Shown piece after piece: positions 10,971-22,900 of a stretch of 27,876 bases of DNA (positions are counted from its first letter, which is position 1; the number at the start of each line of letters is the position of its first letter). Made by a program: the position numbers and the translations under genes. The notes beneath the pieces were generated by a model. The model had not been told where the DNA came from, did not search any database, and was given only the letters and a program-made list of their open reading frames with translations. This DNA is from Phoronis australis. Taxonomy: Eukaryota > Phoronida > Phoronidae. The stretch lies in contig NMRA01000278.1 of the NCBI GenBank assembly GCA_002633005.1, forward strand, positions 477,686-505,561. Direction: 5' to 3'.

Positions 10971-13900
10971 CTGGAATAGGACGTGTCACCTTATTTGATA
11001 TTTTCTCCTGCTTTTAAAATTGAAAAGTAAATAACGTAAACTCGCGGGTTAACGCCCTTTGCACTTAAATTGAGAAACCCTGAGACAGGGGGTGAGCAGA
11101 TACCCAAACAGTGGGCACTTACATCCAAGTTTTAGCCAAATTGGACAAGCTCGCGCAGTGTTCATTCAAGCACGGAACTAGTAAGTTTGGTCAAGAAGCG
11201 GGACCTGACAGCCACAAAGTTTCTCACGGCTCAAACACAAACAGGATTTTGACTTTGAAAAGGTGATTTCGAGAGAATATTGCTAAAAACTCTAATGTTT
11301 TCAAATATATTAGCGGGCTGCAAAATGTCACAACACGGAGCTTTATGAAATTCAACTGGCAGTCCACTTTACGTATCAGCAAGTAGTGTTTCAGATCAGT
11401 GAATGGGACTGCATTTTTTAGCAGCGACATTGTATTGTTAGTGTTGTTTGTATGACTGTGTTTAGTTGGAAACCTCCGGTCTGGTCTTGTCGTTGTTAAA
11501 GTCGTCTGCGTACTAAACCCGATAAACTTTCCATTTAATCTTTTAAAATTAGTTTATCTGGCGCAGGACGATTTGTTCCTGGCCGACACAAACAGTTTGC
11601 AGTTACGAGAGGGGTGTGTGAATATTGCTCAATTTAAAACTGAAATAAATCTATGCGTTGACCCAGAAAATAAAGCTATCAAAATCACGTGCTCTATGCG
11701 TGCCATTACATCAGGAGGGGAGTTGACTGATTGGTCAATTCAAATCTTGGTCAACCCAGGATAAAAATCTAGCAAAATCAACTGCTCCATCTGAAAATAC
11801 ATGCCGATGTTTCGAAGTTTTACCTCTTCTAGCCAAAGAATCAAAAAACTTGATCTACTGAACTTGAAAACGCATCAGAAAGGGTGCCTGATAAGAAAAA
11901 ATTTAAATTAGGTAATTCGAAAACTTGTCACCTAGACAAATCTATGTCGGTGACGACCACGACGTCGTAGGTCTAATCTCGTAGTAGACTAGTGTCACTT
12001 CTATAAAAATCTACCAAGTAGGCCTATATTAATTTAACAAAAGATCAGTTGATACGTTTACAAAAGGTGTTTACTGCACTTGAATTATTCCACAAACCCC
12101 GGGTGAAAAACGTACTATTCAAGATAATTGTCCGCAGGTGTAAGCACGCCCGAGGTGAAGCAGTGAGTAAAAGGCTAGCACGGTTCAAGCGCAAGTTCTG
12201 TAAGCCGTAAGTCGAGGATGAACAATTACCCAAGAGCTGGGCGCTTACATGGAAATTAGCACAAAGTAGGGATGGGCGATTACACAAGCAATGGGCGCTT
12301 AAACCGAAAATTGACCAAAAGTCGGGGAAGGGCGATTACCTGGGCATGGGCGTTAACCTGCGAGTTTACAGTATTATCTGTCCTAGAATTTTTAAAATCG
12401 ATGCATTAGAGAAATTAGCGAATAGGTTTTCTTCAGCAGTGTGACTGAGATCAACTTTTATGAAAGGATGGGTTAGTCATAGTCTGGCTTAGGAGCACTT
12501 ATACTGTTGGAATGACAACAGGCCAAATGTTAGCGGACGAGTTGCCTCATGAATAAGATGGAGTACTTTTAGCTCAATTGATCTTGACAGTAAGAAATAG
12601 TCAAGTGTGAGTAGAAAACCGTGTCAACTTAACGTCAAGAATTCGGTGATTGCTGCTGAGTTGAAAACCTAAGTCTTAGATACGTTTGTGTAGCTTTTAA
12701 AAAACAAGAAAAGGAAAACGAACATCTAAAAATGATGTGGGTGGACATTTTTTCTCTAAACAGTGTTGAAGATGAGTCGATGCACAACAGAACTAATTAT
12801 GCTATTTTCAGTGGCCCAATAAAAACAAACCAATATGAGACTTACTCAATGTCAGGCTTGGTCTTGACACACGTGGTGGAGTGCAACTTCTTGGTAAGAT
12901 TTTCATCCTCAGTTGCCACTTGATTCTCATCCATCACGGTCAGTGATGTGTCACAATCAAGGGGAGACAAACCTCGCAAACTCCCACCACTTCTAAAAAA
13001 CAAACATCCTTTCATTAAATACAATTTAAGATTTTTGGTATCCTTAAAACCTCGATGAAACTAGTCAACATTTTTTGAAAGCTAGCGCTCCTTCAAACAG
13101 ACACTGGAACTGCATTAATTGTCAAACAAAGGTTATAAAATGCATCCTCTGACCTTGCCAATTAAAAGCAAACATATCATAACAGTCAAGTATTACATAA
13201 AGTGTAACTGAGTTAAATTTACCTTTCAACAATCCACAAGTCAAAAATTTTATCCACACACCGACAATTATTCAATTATTAAAAAGAAATATTTTTGTAA
13301 CAAAAATGAGCAAGCCCTGACAATGAAAAGTGGAAAATTGAATATTCAATCAACCTACTAATCATCAAGGAGTGGAGCTAGGGTGAGGGAAATGATTTAA
13401 GGTCGACGTAATTGCCAACTTTTTGAAAAGTAATTAACTCACAATGCTGCATTCCAAAACTTGACTGTTGCAAAACTTTGCATTCCAAATTTCATGTATT
13501 AACATGTACATTTGTTTTAAGAAGTATCCGTTAAAAACATCACAAAACAACAGAAACATTTATTGAAACAAAACCTGGTAATTCTTTAAATCTTAATTTG
13601 CAGTGCATAGCCTGTAATCCTTAAAATTTACTGTTCTCTGACAGAGTCCACTTAAAACAATGTACAAAGAACTTACATATAAAAAGAAATAAAAGACGCA
13701 AAACAAAAATACAAATTTAAAGAAAATAAATAAAAATATTAAATACCTGTGCATTATATATATATATATATATGTATATGTAAAAGTATATACATACCAA
13801 TAAATGAAAAATACCGTGAACACGTCACAAGTAGAACTACTAATTTAAGGAAACTATTGAAGAGATACATTAAATTACATTAGAAATTAATTCAAATGCA

Positions 13901-16900
13901 TAGTCAGTGATACTACTTACTTTGAGCTATTAATATCAGACACTTTCGACGAAGCTTGTCTAAAATCAAATAAAACACTATTAAAAGAAATGCATCACAT
14001 CATGTTCAAGTTCATGGATTAATTTAAAGTTCATAATATTTTTTTGGACAAAATAGTGACAAGAGTGCATTTCGACGTGATCCTGAGCAGTGTGGCTATG
14101 TACAGACTGTGTTTTGATTTGTTTGATCTGATGCAGTAGCACTACTTTGCCCTGAAGGTGGTTTGTTTGCAATAAACTGAAACTTTGGATTTGGATATGT
14201 CAATCTTCACGTATGCGCTTGTGATCAGACTCTTGTTACAAGTTTGTAGTAACACAAACTTGAAACAGTCTATGGGCATTAAAATTGTCAATGAGATGGT
14301 TTTCACAAGTTTTGATTTGATTGAAGGGTATTTTTCCTGAAATTTCTTTGGACAAGCACAAGTACTGTTTCTTCCTGACCAAATATTTTCATTCACTTTC
14401 AGACGACTTCAAATATTTAAAGAACACACTATCTCAAAGTCTCAAACTGTGGAATCCAAAACACAGGCTGTTTGCCATTTACGTATTAAAACCAGTTATC
14501 ATATTTCAGTTAAATTAACAACAGATCACGTGATAGAGGATTTAAACTTACCGTCTGCGACAAAGGAAGACTGTAAGCGCCATGATAGCCACCAAGAGAA
14601 TGGCTACAAGAACCGCTACACCAGCGGCGACACCTGTCAGCATTCCACTAATTGTGGCATCAGCAGCTCCTCTATTAAACACACATTCGTAGTAGCCAAG
14701 ATAGTCTTTACATTGGTGATAGCTTGGGCATGGGTTTGATGCACACTCATCAATCTCCAAGTGACAATTAATACCTACAACAGTTTTATGAATGATTGAC
14801 AATTCTTCACTTATGCACGAGGACAATAATTGCCAAAACTGAAATTTTTTAATTTTCAAAAAATAAAAATGCAAGTCTTGTTTCATGTCATCTGGCGTAG
14901 ATTTTTAGGTGTAAAGCAATGCTCAAAGCAAACTAGACAGATTTCGACAGAACTCTGCCAAGCTTGGTCAGATTTGTGGGAAATCATCTACGGTCACTCT
15001 GTTGTCATTTTTCATATACAATGTGAGGTGGTGTCCTGCTTGTGAATATCTGGTGAAGACACAGATAACTTTTCTGCATTAGTGTGCAATGAACACATCG
15101 AGATTCACCACATGCAGATTTCAGTTGTCTAGTTACATTACACCAAGCGGCCATATTGTAAAAAGTAGAGACACATTGAGCTGTGAAGTCATTATATGTC
15201 AAAGAAGCACAATTATAATGAAACTGATACCAATGTCTATAGAATATAGAGTTCTTTGTTACCGATGAACTTTATAAGGAAATATAACATTTTGCTTTAT
15301 TGTTGACACAACTTGGAGAGTAAGGCCAAACTTATAGATTGAATGGAGAAACTATTAAAATATGACTGCATGGTCCAATTAATTGAGTATTTATGAGTAT
15401 TGTCCCATAACAGCTTATACACTTTGTCACTTAAAGGAGCATGCCACCCAAAAAACAACCTAATTTGTATCAATTTAGATCGAGTAGTTCTACTCCATAA
15501 CGACATGTACGGTTGCGTTACTTGACACCTGACGGCAGACGGAGGTGTTGAAATTATCCAATGACGTCATCGGTCTCACACGCAGTCTGTTCAGCAGTTC
15601 ACAACACGGGTTACTGGTGTCGGCTTATCGCTTGAAGTCATCGTTTAACACCAATAAATCATCAAATTTCGATGTAAAACCCTTAAGAATACACCAAGTT
15701 CTTATAAAAACGTGTTGTTTTATTTTGCTCTAACGGATTTATTGGTATTTGGACACATTGTAGCCTACAAAGTTCAGCAGGCCAATAAGGCCCGTAGCAG
15801 GAGTTTGGGTTCTGTTCGGAGATAATTTCGAAGTATTTTCCCTGAGAAACAGACAGGAGAACCTAAATTTGTGTTGTTTAGACTTGTGATTTTTTGAGTT
15901 CTAAACACAAAATGCTTGTTATCCTGGCTTGTGGCTCGGAGCCCGATAGGCCCGTCGCGGCCGGCCGGATTGACTCAGTCGTAAGTTATCCCGGCCAGTG
16001 GCTCGGAAACTGATCAGACATCACGAAAAGCCAAAGTTCAGTGGAAACTAAACTTCCAGTCAAGAAAATACTATACTATAGTGAGCCAAAGTAATGTGCA
16101 CGCGATTATGTTGGTGAATTAGTCACGAAACTGCAAATCTACTTACTTGTCAGGGGTTGCGCGAATTCAGGTTTCGCGTTGGCCAAAGCACCGTCAGTGC
16201 AGAAGTTGTACATTGGCAATCATTATTTGAATAATGTAAATGTAAATAAAGATTCCCCTAACACCTGGCCGTGGGATGGAAATCGAGTTGTTTCACAACA
16301 GTTTCTGCCAACAAACACTAAATTAGCATGAGCTCACACGGCCTTGGTGTCCCGTCAATTAGTTTTATTGCACCTAAAGCCGATAACGCAGTGATTTATT
16401 CATTGCTGGCTTCTCAAATCATCTGCACTCACGAACACTCCAAAGGCATTACAACTGCATCTAATGAGACAGACTTTGTTTCAGTTTTATATAAGCATTG
16501 GTTAGGGTGAGAATAATTCATTTATTAATGAGCGTTCTGTTTCAAAATGAATAAATTAATTAACGCCAACATGGCAACTCGCAATCCTGACTTAGGACGA
16601 GCTAGAGCTCATCTGTCCCGACTTCGCAGGTGGATTGTTACGTTTTACAGGCTATCAATTCGAACAGGAATACAGTGATGAAGAAATACTAGAGAGGCGC
16701 CGTGAACAAGCTCAGACAACAGAACGTATGGAGTTATTTGGTAAGCCAGCATTCGTCAGGGATTGTCGATGTCTGCAGGCCACAGACACTGAGATGTTTC
16801 ACTGCCTCATACTTGCTATTTACAGCGTACATTTCATTCTTCACTACCATGAGCCACTTCTTAAGCAAAAAACGATATACCCGCTTTTCTCACAGCTGCT

Positions 16901-19900
16901 TAGTTCAGACAAGCGGGAACGATGCACCACAACATAGCGGCATTCACTCTGCATATGAACCACTGACGTCGCTAGCGTCGTTTCTTACCTTCCTCACAGG
17001 TTAACGCGACACCTCTTGGCAAGGTAAGATCGACCATGTGCGAGGCGATGTGGATAAAGATCGATTAAGACGGCAAAAACGACTAATCAAATCGGGTGGC
17101 ATTCACCTTTAAGGTTATGTATGGCACATAAAATGTCCAAATTTGGCAAGCACACTTACGGATAAGGCCCTACATTACCTATTAACCATTGATACTGGAA
17201 ACAATGTGCAAAATACTTGCCCGTGTACCCCAGTTCACATGAGCAGGAATAACCGTTGTCATGGAAACCAAAAGCACGGTCCTTGGTGGTACAATTGGGA
17301 TCTCCGGTCGCTGGAGGACAGTAGTCTTTCACACAGGTGGCTCTGTGATCTGTACAGTTGCCAGGGTCACACAGCGGAGGACAATTACCAGGGTCACATG
17401 GGTAGCATTCCACCTCCTCACATGGTTCAGTGCAATTGCCACGGACACAATCAGTGCAATTTCCAAGGTAACAGCCGTCACACGTTCCCAGGGTGCAATT
17501 GTGGCAGCCTACTGCAGTGCAATTGGCAGGACAACTGGTGTTCAAGCTGGTGTTGAAACACGGCGCACATTCTGGTAACACTGTGCAGTTGGTATGGCAA
17601 GTTCCTGGACTGCATCCAGTACAGTTACCAAAGTCACAGTTGGCAGAACAGTTACCCTTGATACAGAACTCCTCTGAGCAGTTGCCACGGATACAGTCTG
17701 TGCAGTTGCCCTGGTAACAGCTATCACATGTACCCAGTGTACAGTTGTTGCAACCAATAGCGGAACAGTTTGCAGGACAGCTGCCGTTTAAGCTACTATT
17801 GTAACATGGCGCACACTCTGGCCAGATTGTACAGTTAGAATGGCAGGTTCGTGGCATGCAACTTGTGCAGTTACCAAAGTCACAGTCCGCAGAACAGTTA
17901 CCCTTGATACACGACTCTGTGGGGGGCTCTGGAGCATCTGTACAGTTACCACGGATACAGTCAGTGCAGTTGGCTGGACGACAAGCATCACACGTTCCAA
18001 GTGTACAGTTGTTGCAGCCAAGCAGGGTACAGTTGGATGGACATGTTCCATTCAAGCTGGCATTGAAACACACAGCGCACTCTGGCAGACTGGTGCAATT
18101 AACATGGCATGTTCTTGGAGAACATCCTGTACAGTTGCCAAAGTCACAATCTCTGGAGCAGTTTCCTTGAATGCAGGCTGCAGACAATACCTGTTGCTTA
18201 GGGCATTTCTTGGGAGTACATGGAATACTGCAGTTGCCTGGGTTGCAGGGGGTGGAGCAGTTGCCAGGGTTACAAGGAAGGCTACAGTTGCCTTTGATGC
18301 AAGGAGGTTTGTATATTGGTGGTCCGGAGCAGTTGCCATGGACACAGGGGTTGTCGCGGACATAGATATTCAGGTAAACAACTGTAAAACAAAAAACATT
18401 ACACTATGAATACCTGCCACATATTAATTCACACTAATAAATGTAAACTTTCACAGGTCCACCAATGTGTAACAATAAAGTAAGTTGGAGGAGGTTTAGA
18501 CCACCTACAAGAGCTCCACCTAGTGGAAGTGTTACCTTCAATTACTTTGGAAATTGAATTGCACACACATGCCTGCATGAGAGATGAGAGTGGGTATTCA
18601 TCAACAAACCAGCAAACAAGATAAAGGTGTTTGAGGACATTGAAGGGAAGGGGGATCCCCCTCTAGAAAAAGTTACAACAATAACCTCATTTCCTGTGAC
18701 CTGAGCTATAGGTAAATAAAAATTATGTTGTATTTTTCCATATGTACATGGAGATGTGTATCAAATCAATAGAAGTAATGTTTGAATTCAAAATGAAGTC
18801 CCATTCTACATTAGAATTCAGGATCAACAGAAATGATGGCAAAACTAAATTCACATTATCATATAAAAAAATTGCAGGCGGTCTGATACACGTTGTACCA
18901 GACCTGTGCAGGCCTCGCCTATGGGCCCATTGCACTAATCACCTGGAAACATTTTTATGCTTTATTAATATATGGTTAAAGCCGAGCTGAGGAGCTAGGA
19001 ACCTGGCTCAAGGGTTTAGTAGTGTGACGTGGTGGGACTTGAACCCACCTCCTCACATTATCAACTAAAACTCTGAAGTTTTGCGGAAACAGTACGACTC
19101 AAAACAGTCGTCTTGATCGTTAGTTAATTACATCATCACAAACAGTACAATGCTTTTCCCGCAACGTGAGTTTCTTAACAAAATCGCTGATGGTAACAGC
19201 CACGGATTCATACTTACCCAACTAAAAGTTACCATACCCTTATGACCCACCTAAACTTGCTCTTAATACCAGCATCAATTTCACATACCTTTGCATAATT
19301 GAGCATTTTGAATAAACAAGCTGACATGAAACAGAAAGGCATTGATGAAGAGCAGCGAATGAACATGCACAACATGTGGATACTTTTCTAGCACTGTTAC
19401 GATTGGCTATCATGCTTACAATATCCATGTTTTGGCAAAAATGTTGTAGGAATTATAAATTATTGTCAAGTATCATGAAGGAACATACCCCCACTCCCTT
19501 CAATAAATGAAAAAAATTCTCAGCAGATTTTGTACAAAATGAAAAGTTCGATTTTTACTCATAAAAAGCAGAGATCTGCAGAAAAGGGAGCAATAGCCAA
19601 CATTTTCTAGCTCCGACAGTTTGTCGATTTTCTCCAAAATGAAAATATGTCAACTTTTTTGAAAACTATATTACAGGAAATGGTCCTACATGACAGTCAC
19701 ACTTGACGTTAGCATGGTGCATGCATGAACATTTTCACCTTAATTTGACTTTAAATCATGAACTTCACAATAGAACATTACTTACTTCCAGAATAGACAT
19801 CATCTTGGTCAACAGCCATAATTCCCATCGTTAGGTTGCCATAGTAATTCTCAGGGAAAGTGACCTTGACCTCGACGGCATACCATGTGGTCACGTAAGA

Positions 19901-22900
19901 CATGGTGAAGGGGACCTTGATGTGTTTCTTGATATTGTCAAAGTCTTTCACTTCCCTTGTCTCTAGCTTGAACTGCGTCGCATTCAAACCGGACTCGTCA
20001 ATCTTTATCGTGAAATTATTGTTAGCATCTACATCGTAGACTAGTACTTTCCCGAACGTGACGCTGGTAATCTCATTCTCGACTATGACCTGTAAACAGC
20101 ATGACTACTTGTTAACAGCAGGTCACATTTCACAAAGTTATTCTAAAGCAGCACAATATTATTGTCCACTGACAGTAATCTCACCAATCTTGGACAAACA
20201 TAATAGCCAAAACGTCCTTGTTGATTTTTCAAAGGCTTCTAGCATTATTGTGACCGCCCACAATTTTTAAACCTTTGTCTGATGGTAGCTTTGGCATAAA
20301 ATTTGAGGGAATGCAAGTAACTTGGCGCAACATAGGTCGCATTGAAAAAAAGAATACTTCTTAATCATTAGTCCGCCATGCTGTGCCCTAAATTTGGGGG
20401 ATTTTACCATATTCCTACTTAAACAACAAGAGCAACGCAGAGCGTTGAAATGCGCCCACAATTGCACCGCATACGGTATCCTTCTAGGGTTGTTTATTGG
20501 TACCATAAAGTGGCCAGTAGAGGGCATATATGTAGTATGTTGTACTTTGCAAACTGGAAAGGTAAGGTCATTGTCTCCTCAATAGGCTAGGGGCAAAATG
20601 TGAGCACATCCTATACACCAGTTGCTTAAAGCACCACAGAAACATAGAATTAAAAACAAATTTACCAACATACGAGATTAGCACAGCATTAGAAAGCCAG
20701 AAACAAATTTCTACTTGGAACTTTTCCTTCATAGTCACGAAGCAACACAAAGTATACACCTGAATACCTATGAAAATACAGAGGTCAATGTAAAATACTA
20801 AAATTGCCACTAGAGGCATACCGGTAGTCAGAATCATCCTAAAGACATCATCGTCCGTTGTCAACATCACATAAATACACTTGCTAAATTTAGTAAAGAT
20901 CCTGCAAATGGTTTGGGAGATACAGCCATGGGCGCAAAAAAAACTGTCACTAGGAGGTGCCACAGTAATCAAAGTCATGGGAAATTCAGCGTCAACCGTC
21001 CTCTTTATAGTAAGAACATACATGCCAATTTTCACAATCATACTTACAGCGGTTTGGTTGATAGAGGGGTGGACGCCAAAAAACAGACTAAAAAACAGTA
21101 AAAATGGCCACTGGGTGTCGCAAACTAGGTTGAATCCATCCGAAAACGGGAGGATAGCGTCATCGCACTAATAGGTGCCTATATACCAAATTTTATGAAA
21201 ATCCGTTAAGAACTTGTGAGGATACGGAGGTAAACGTAAAAAAATAAAATTGCCACTAGGGGGCACACCGGTAGGCGGATCCGTCCAAAATTCGTCATCG
21301 TCTGTTGTTAACATAATAAATTTCGTAAAGATCCTGAGAACGGTTTAGGAGATACAGCCTTAGGCGCAAAAAAAAACTGCCACTAGGAGGCGCCACAGTA
21401 GTCCAAATNCGGATCCGTCCAAAAGTTCGCACATGCCGTCCCATTCATAGATGGAACATATGTGCCAAATTTCATGAACGTATGTCAAAGGGTTTTGGAG
21501 ATAGAGCAGCGGACGCCGAACGCCGGACACCGCACGCCGGACGGACGCCGCCCGGACGGACGGACGGAGATGACGGCATAATGCATCCACATATAAATAT
21601 GTGGGCGCATAAAAATTAAAGAAATAGAAAAAATTGACAAATATTCTTGATATTCATCTGGCTTCGTCGAAGTTATGACAAAAAAATCAACCAGAAATGC
21701 AGACGAAAAATGAAACTAAAACCTTTGAAAAATAACCAGAGCTTTTTGCTTAATGATTTCACAGTCAAAAGAAGATTTTTCGGCATTTTTTCTGGCAACT
21801 ACTGCATGCTGAATAATTAAGAGTAATCAACTTCAAAGTTTCATGCCAAGGTAATAGAGATAAGACCAAATAATATAAAAACAAATAAAATGAGACCTGC
21901 GTCCATATCAATTTCACTTTTAATATAAGTTGCACAAAAAATGCTCAGCAAGGTTTGAAATGATGTGATTTGACAAGTGATGAGCAAAACAAACAATTAA
22001 TACAAAAGTTATGAAAACGATTTTGTGCAGGATAGTGATCTAATTTTGATTTTTGTTAACCACAATAAAATGATGGTTGCAACTATAGATTCTAATTTAC
22101 ATGCAATGCAGTTACCTTTACACTGACCTACTTTTGATAAAACTGACCTCCAATTGAGAAGAGCGTTTGAAATCTACTATGCATCTTGAAATACTTGTAA
22201 TATTTCAGAAAGCATGGTGACACAGCTGGGTGTAAATGTCGTCCAAAGAATATGCTAACGGTGCGCCCACACATACTAAACTACTGAGAGAAACACGTCC
22301 ACACAAGCAGCCATACTCACATCATACTTAGTGTCTCCGCCTCCCTCTGTGATATAGGTCTGGTGTTCGTCAAAGTCGTTTGGTGCAAAGTAGAGGATTG
22401 GTTCATCGTTGTCATTGATGACTTGTATGGATATGTTGGTGTAGACCACATTGGGTGTAATGTCTACAATTTGAAAATTTATTTTTCATTAACTGTTATT
22501 TAACCTGGGACGAAAATCCAAATAATTTTACTTTTTAAAGTAATCGGATACTTCTGTTAACAAGGACTGAATTTCTTAAACAAAACTTTTAATAAAAGTA
22601 ATAACTCTAGACCCATCAACAGAAAGCAATATTTTGAAAACTTCATTATCGTATAATCTTACAATGAAATGCGCAGGTGTTCAGAATCATATGACTGCTT
22701 TTTTTAAAATGAGATTTTTCAAGGTCATCAAATATTTCACACATTTTTGCATGATACTTGACAATTAATTATCGTTATTTTACCACAAATAAAAGCAGTA
22801 ACATGATTCAAAACATCTGAACATTATTTTTGTGCGTGCAAATATTCTGCGACCACCAAGGATTTTGTAAAATAGCTTAATAAAAGGTCAGATTGCTTAC

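Larger units (their letters stand above)
14775..17220. other. Largest intron of the 3' half of gene 2, with nested candidate exons
   Basis: 2.4 kb. It contains three exon-like segments listed separately (15109-15180 minus, 16147-16213 minus, 16651-16740 plus) and a GC-rich patch around 15930-16010 with repeated GTGGCTCGG. Nothing else is recognised. Confidence 0.5.

Noticed and set aside
18173-18190. GTATTGTCTGCAG inside exon G as a possible intron
   Set aside because: Only 13 bases, far below any spliceosomal intron, and the frame is open through it.
17143-18409. Several plus-strand and off-frame minus-strand open frames across the cysteine array
   Set aside because: They mirror the repetitive exon G; only the cysteine-rich frame joins exons F and H in phase and contains domain-like patterns.
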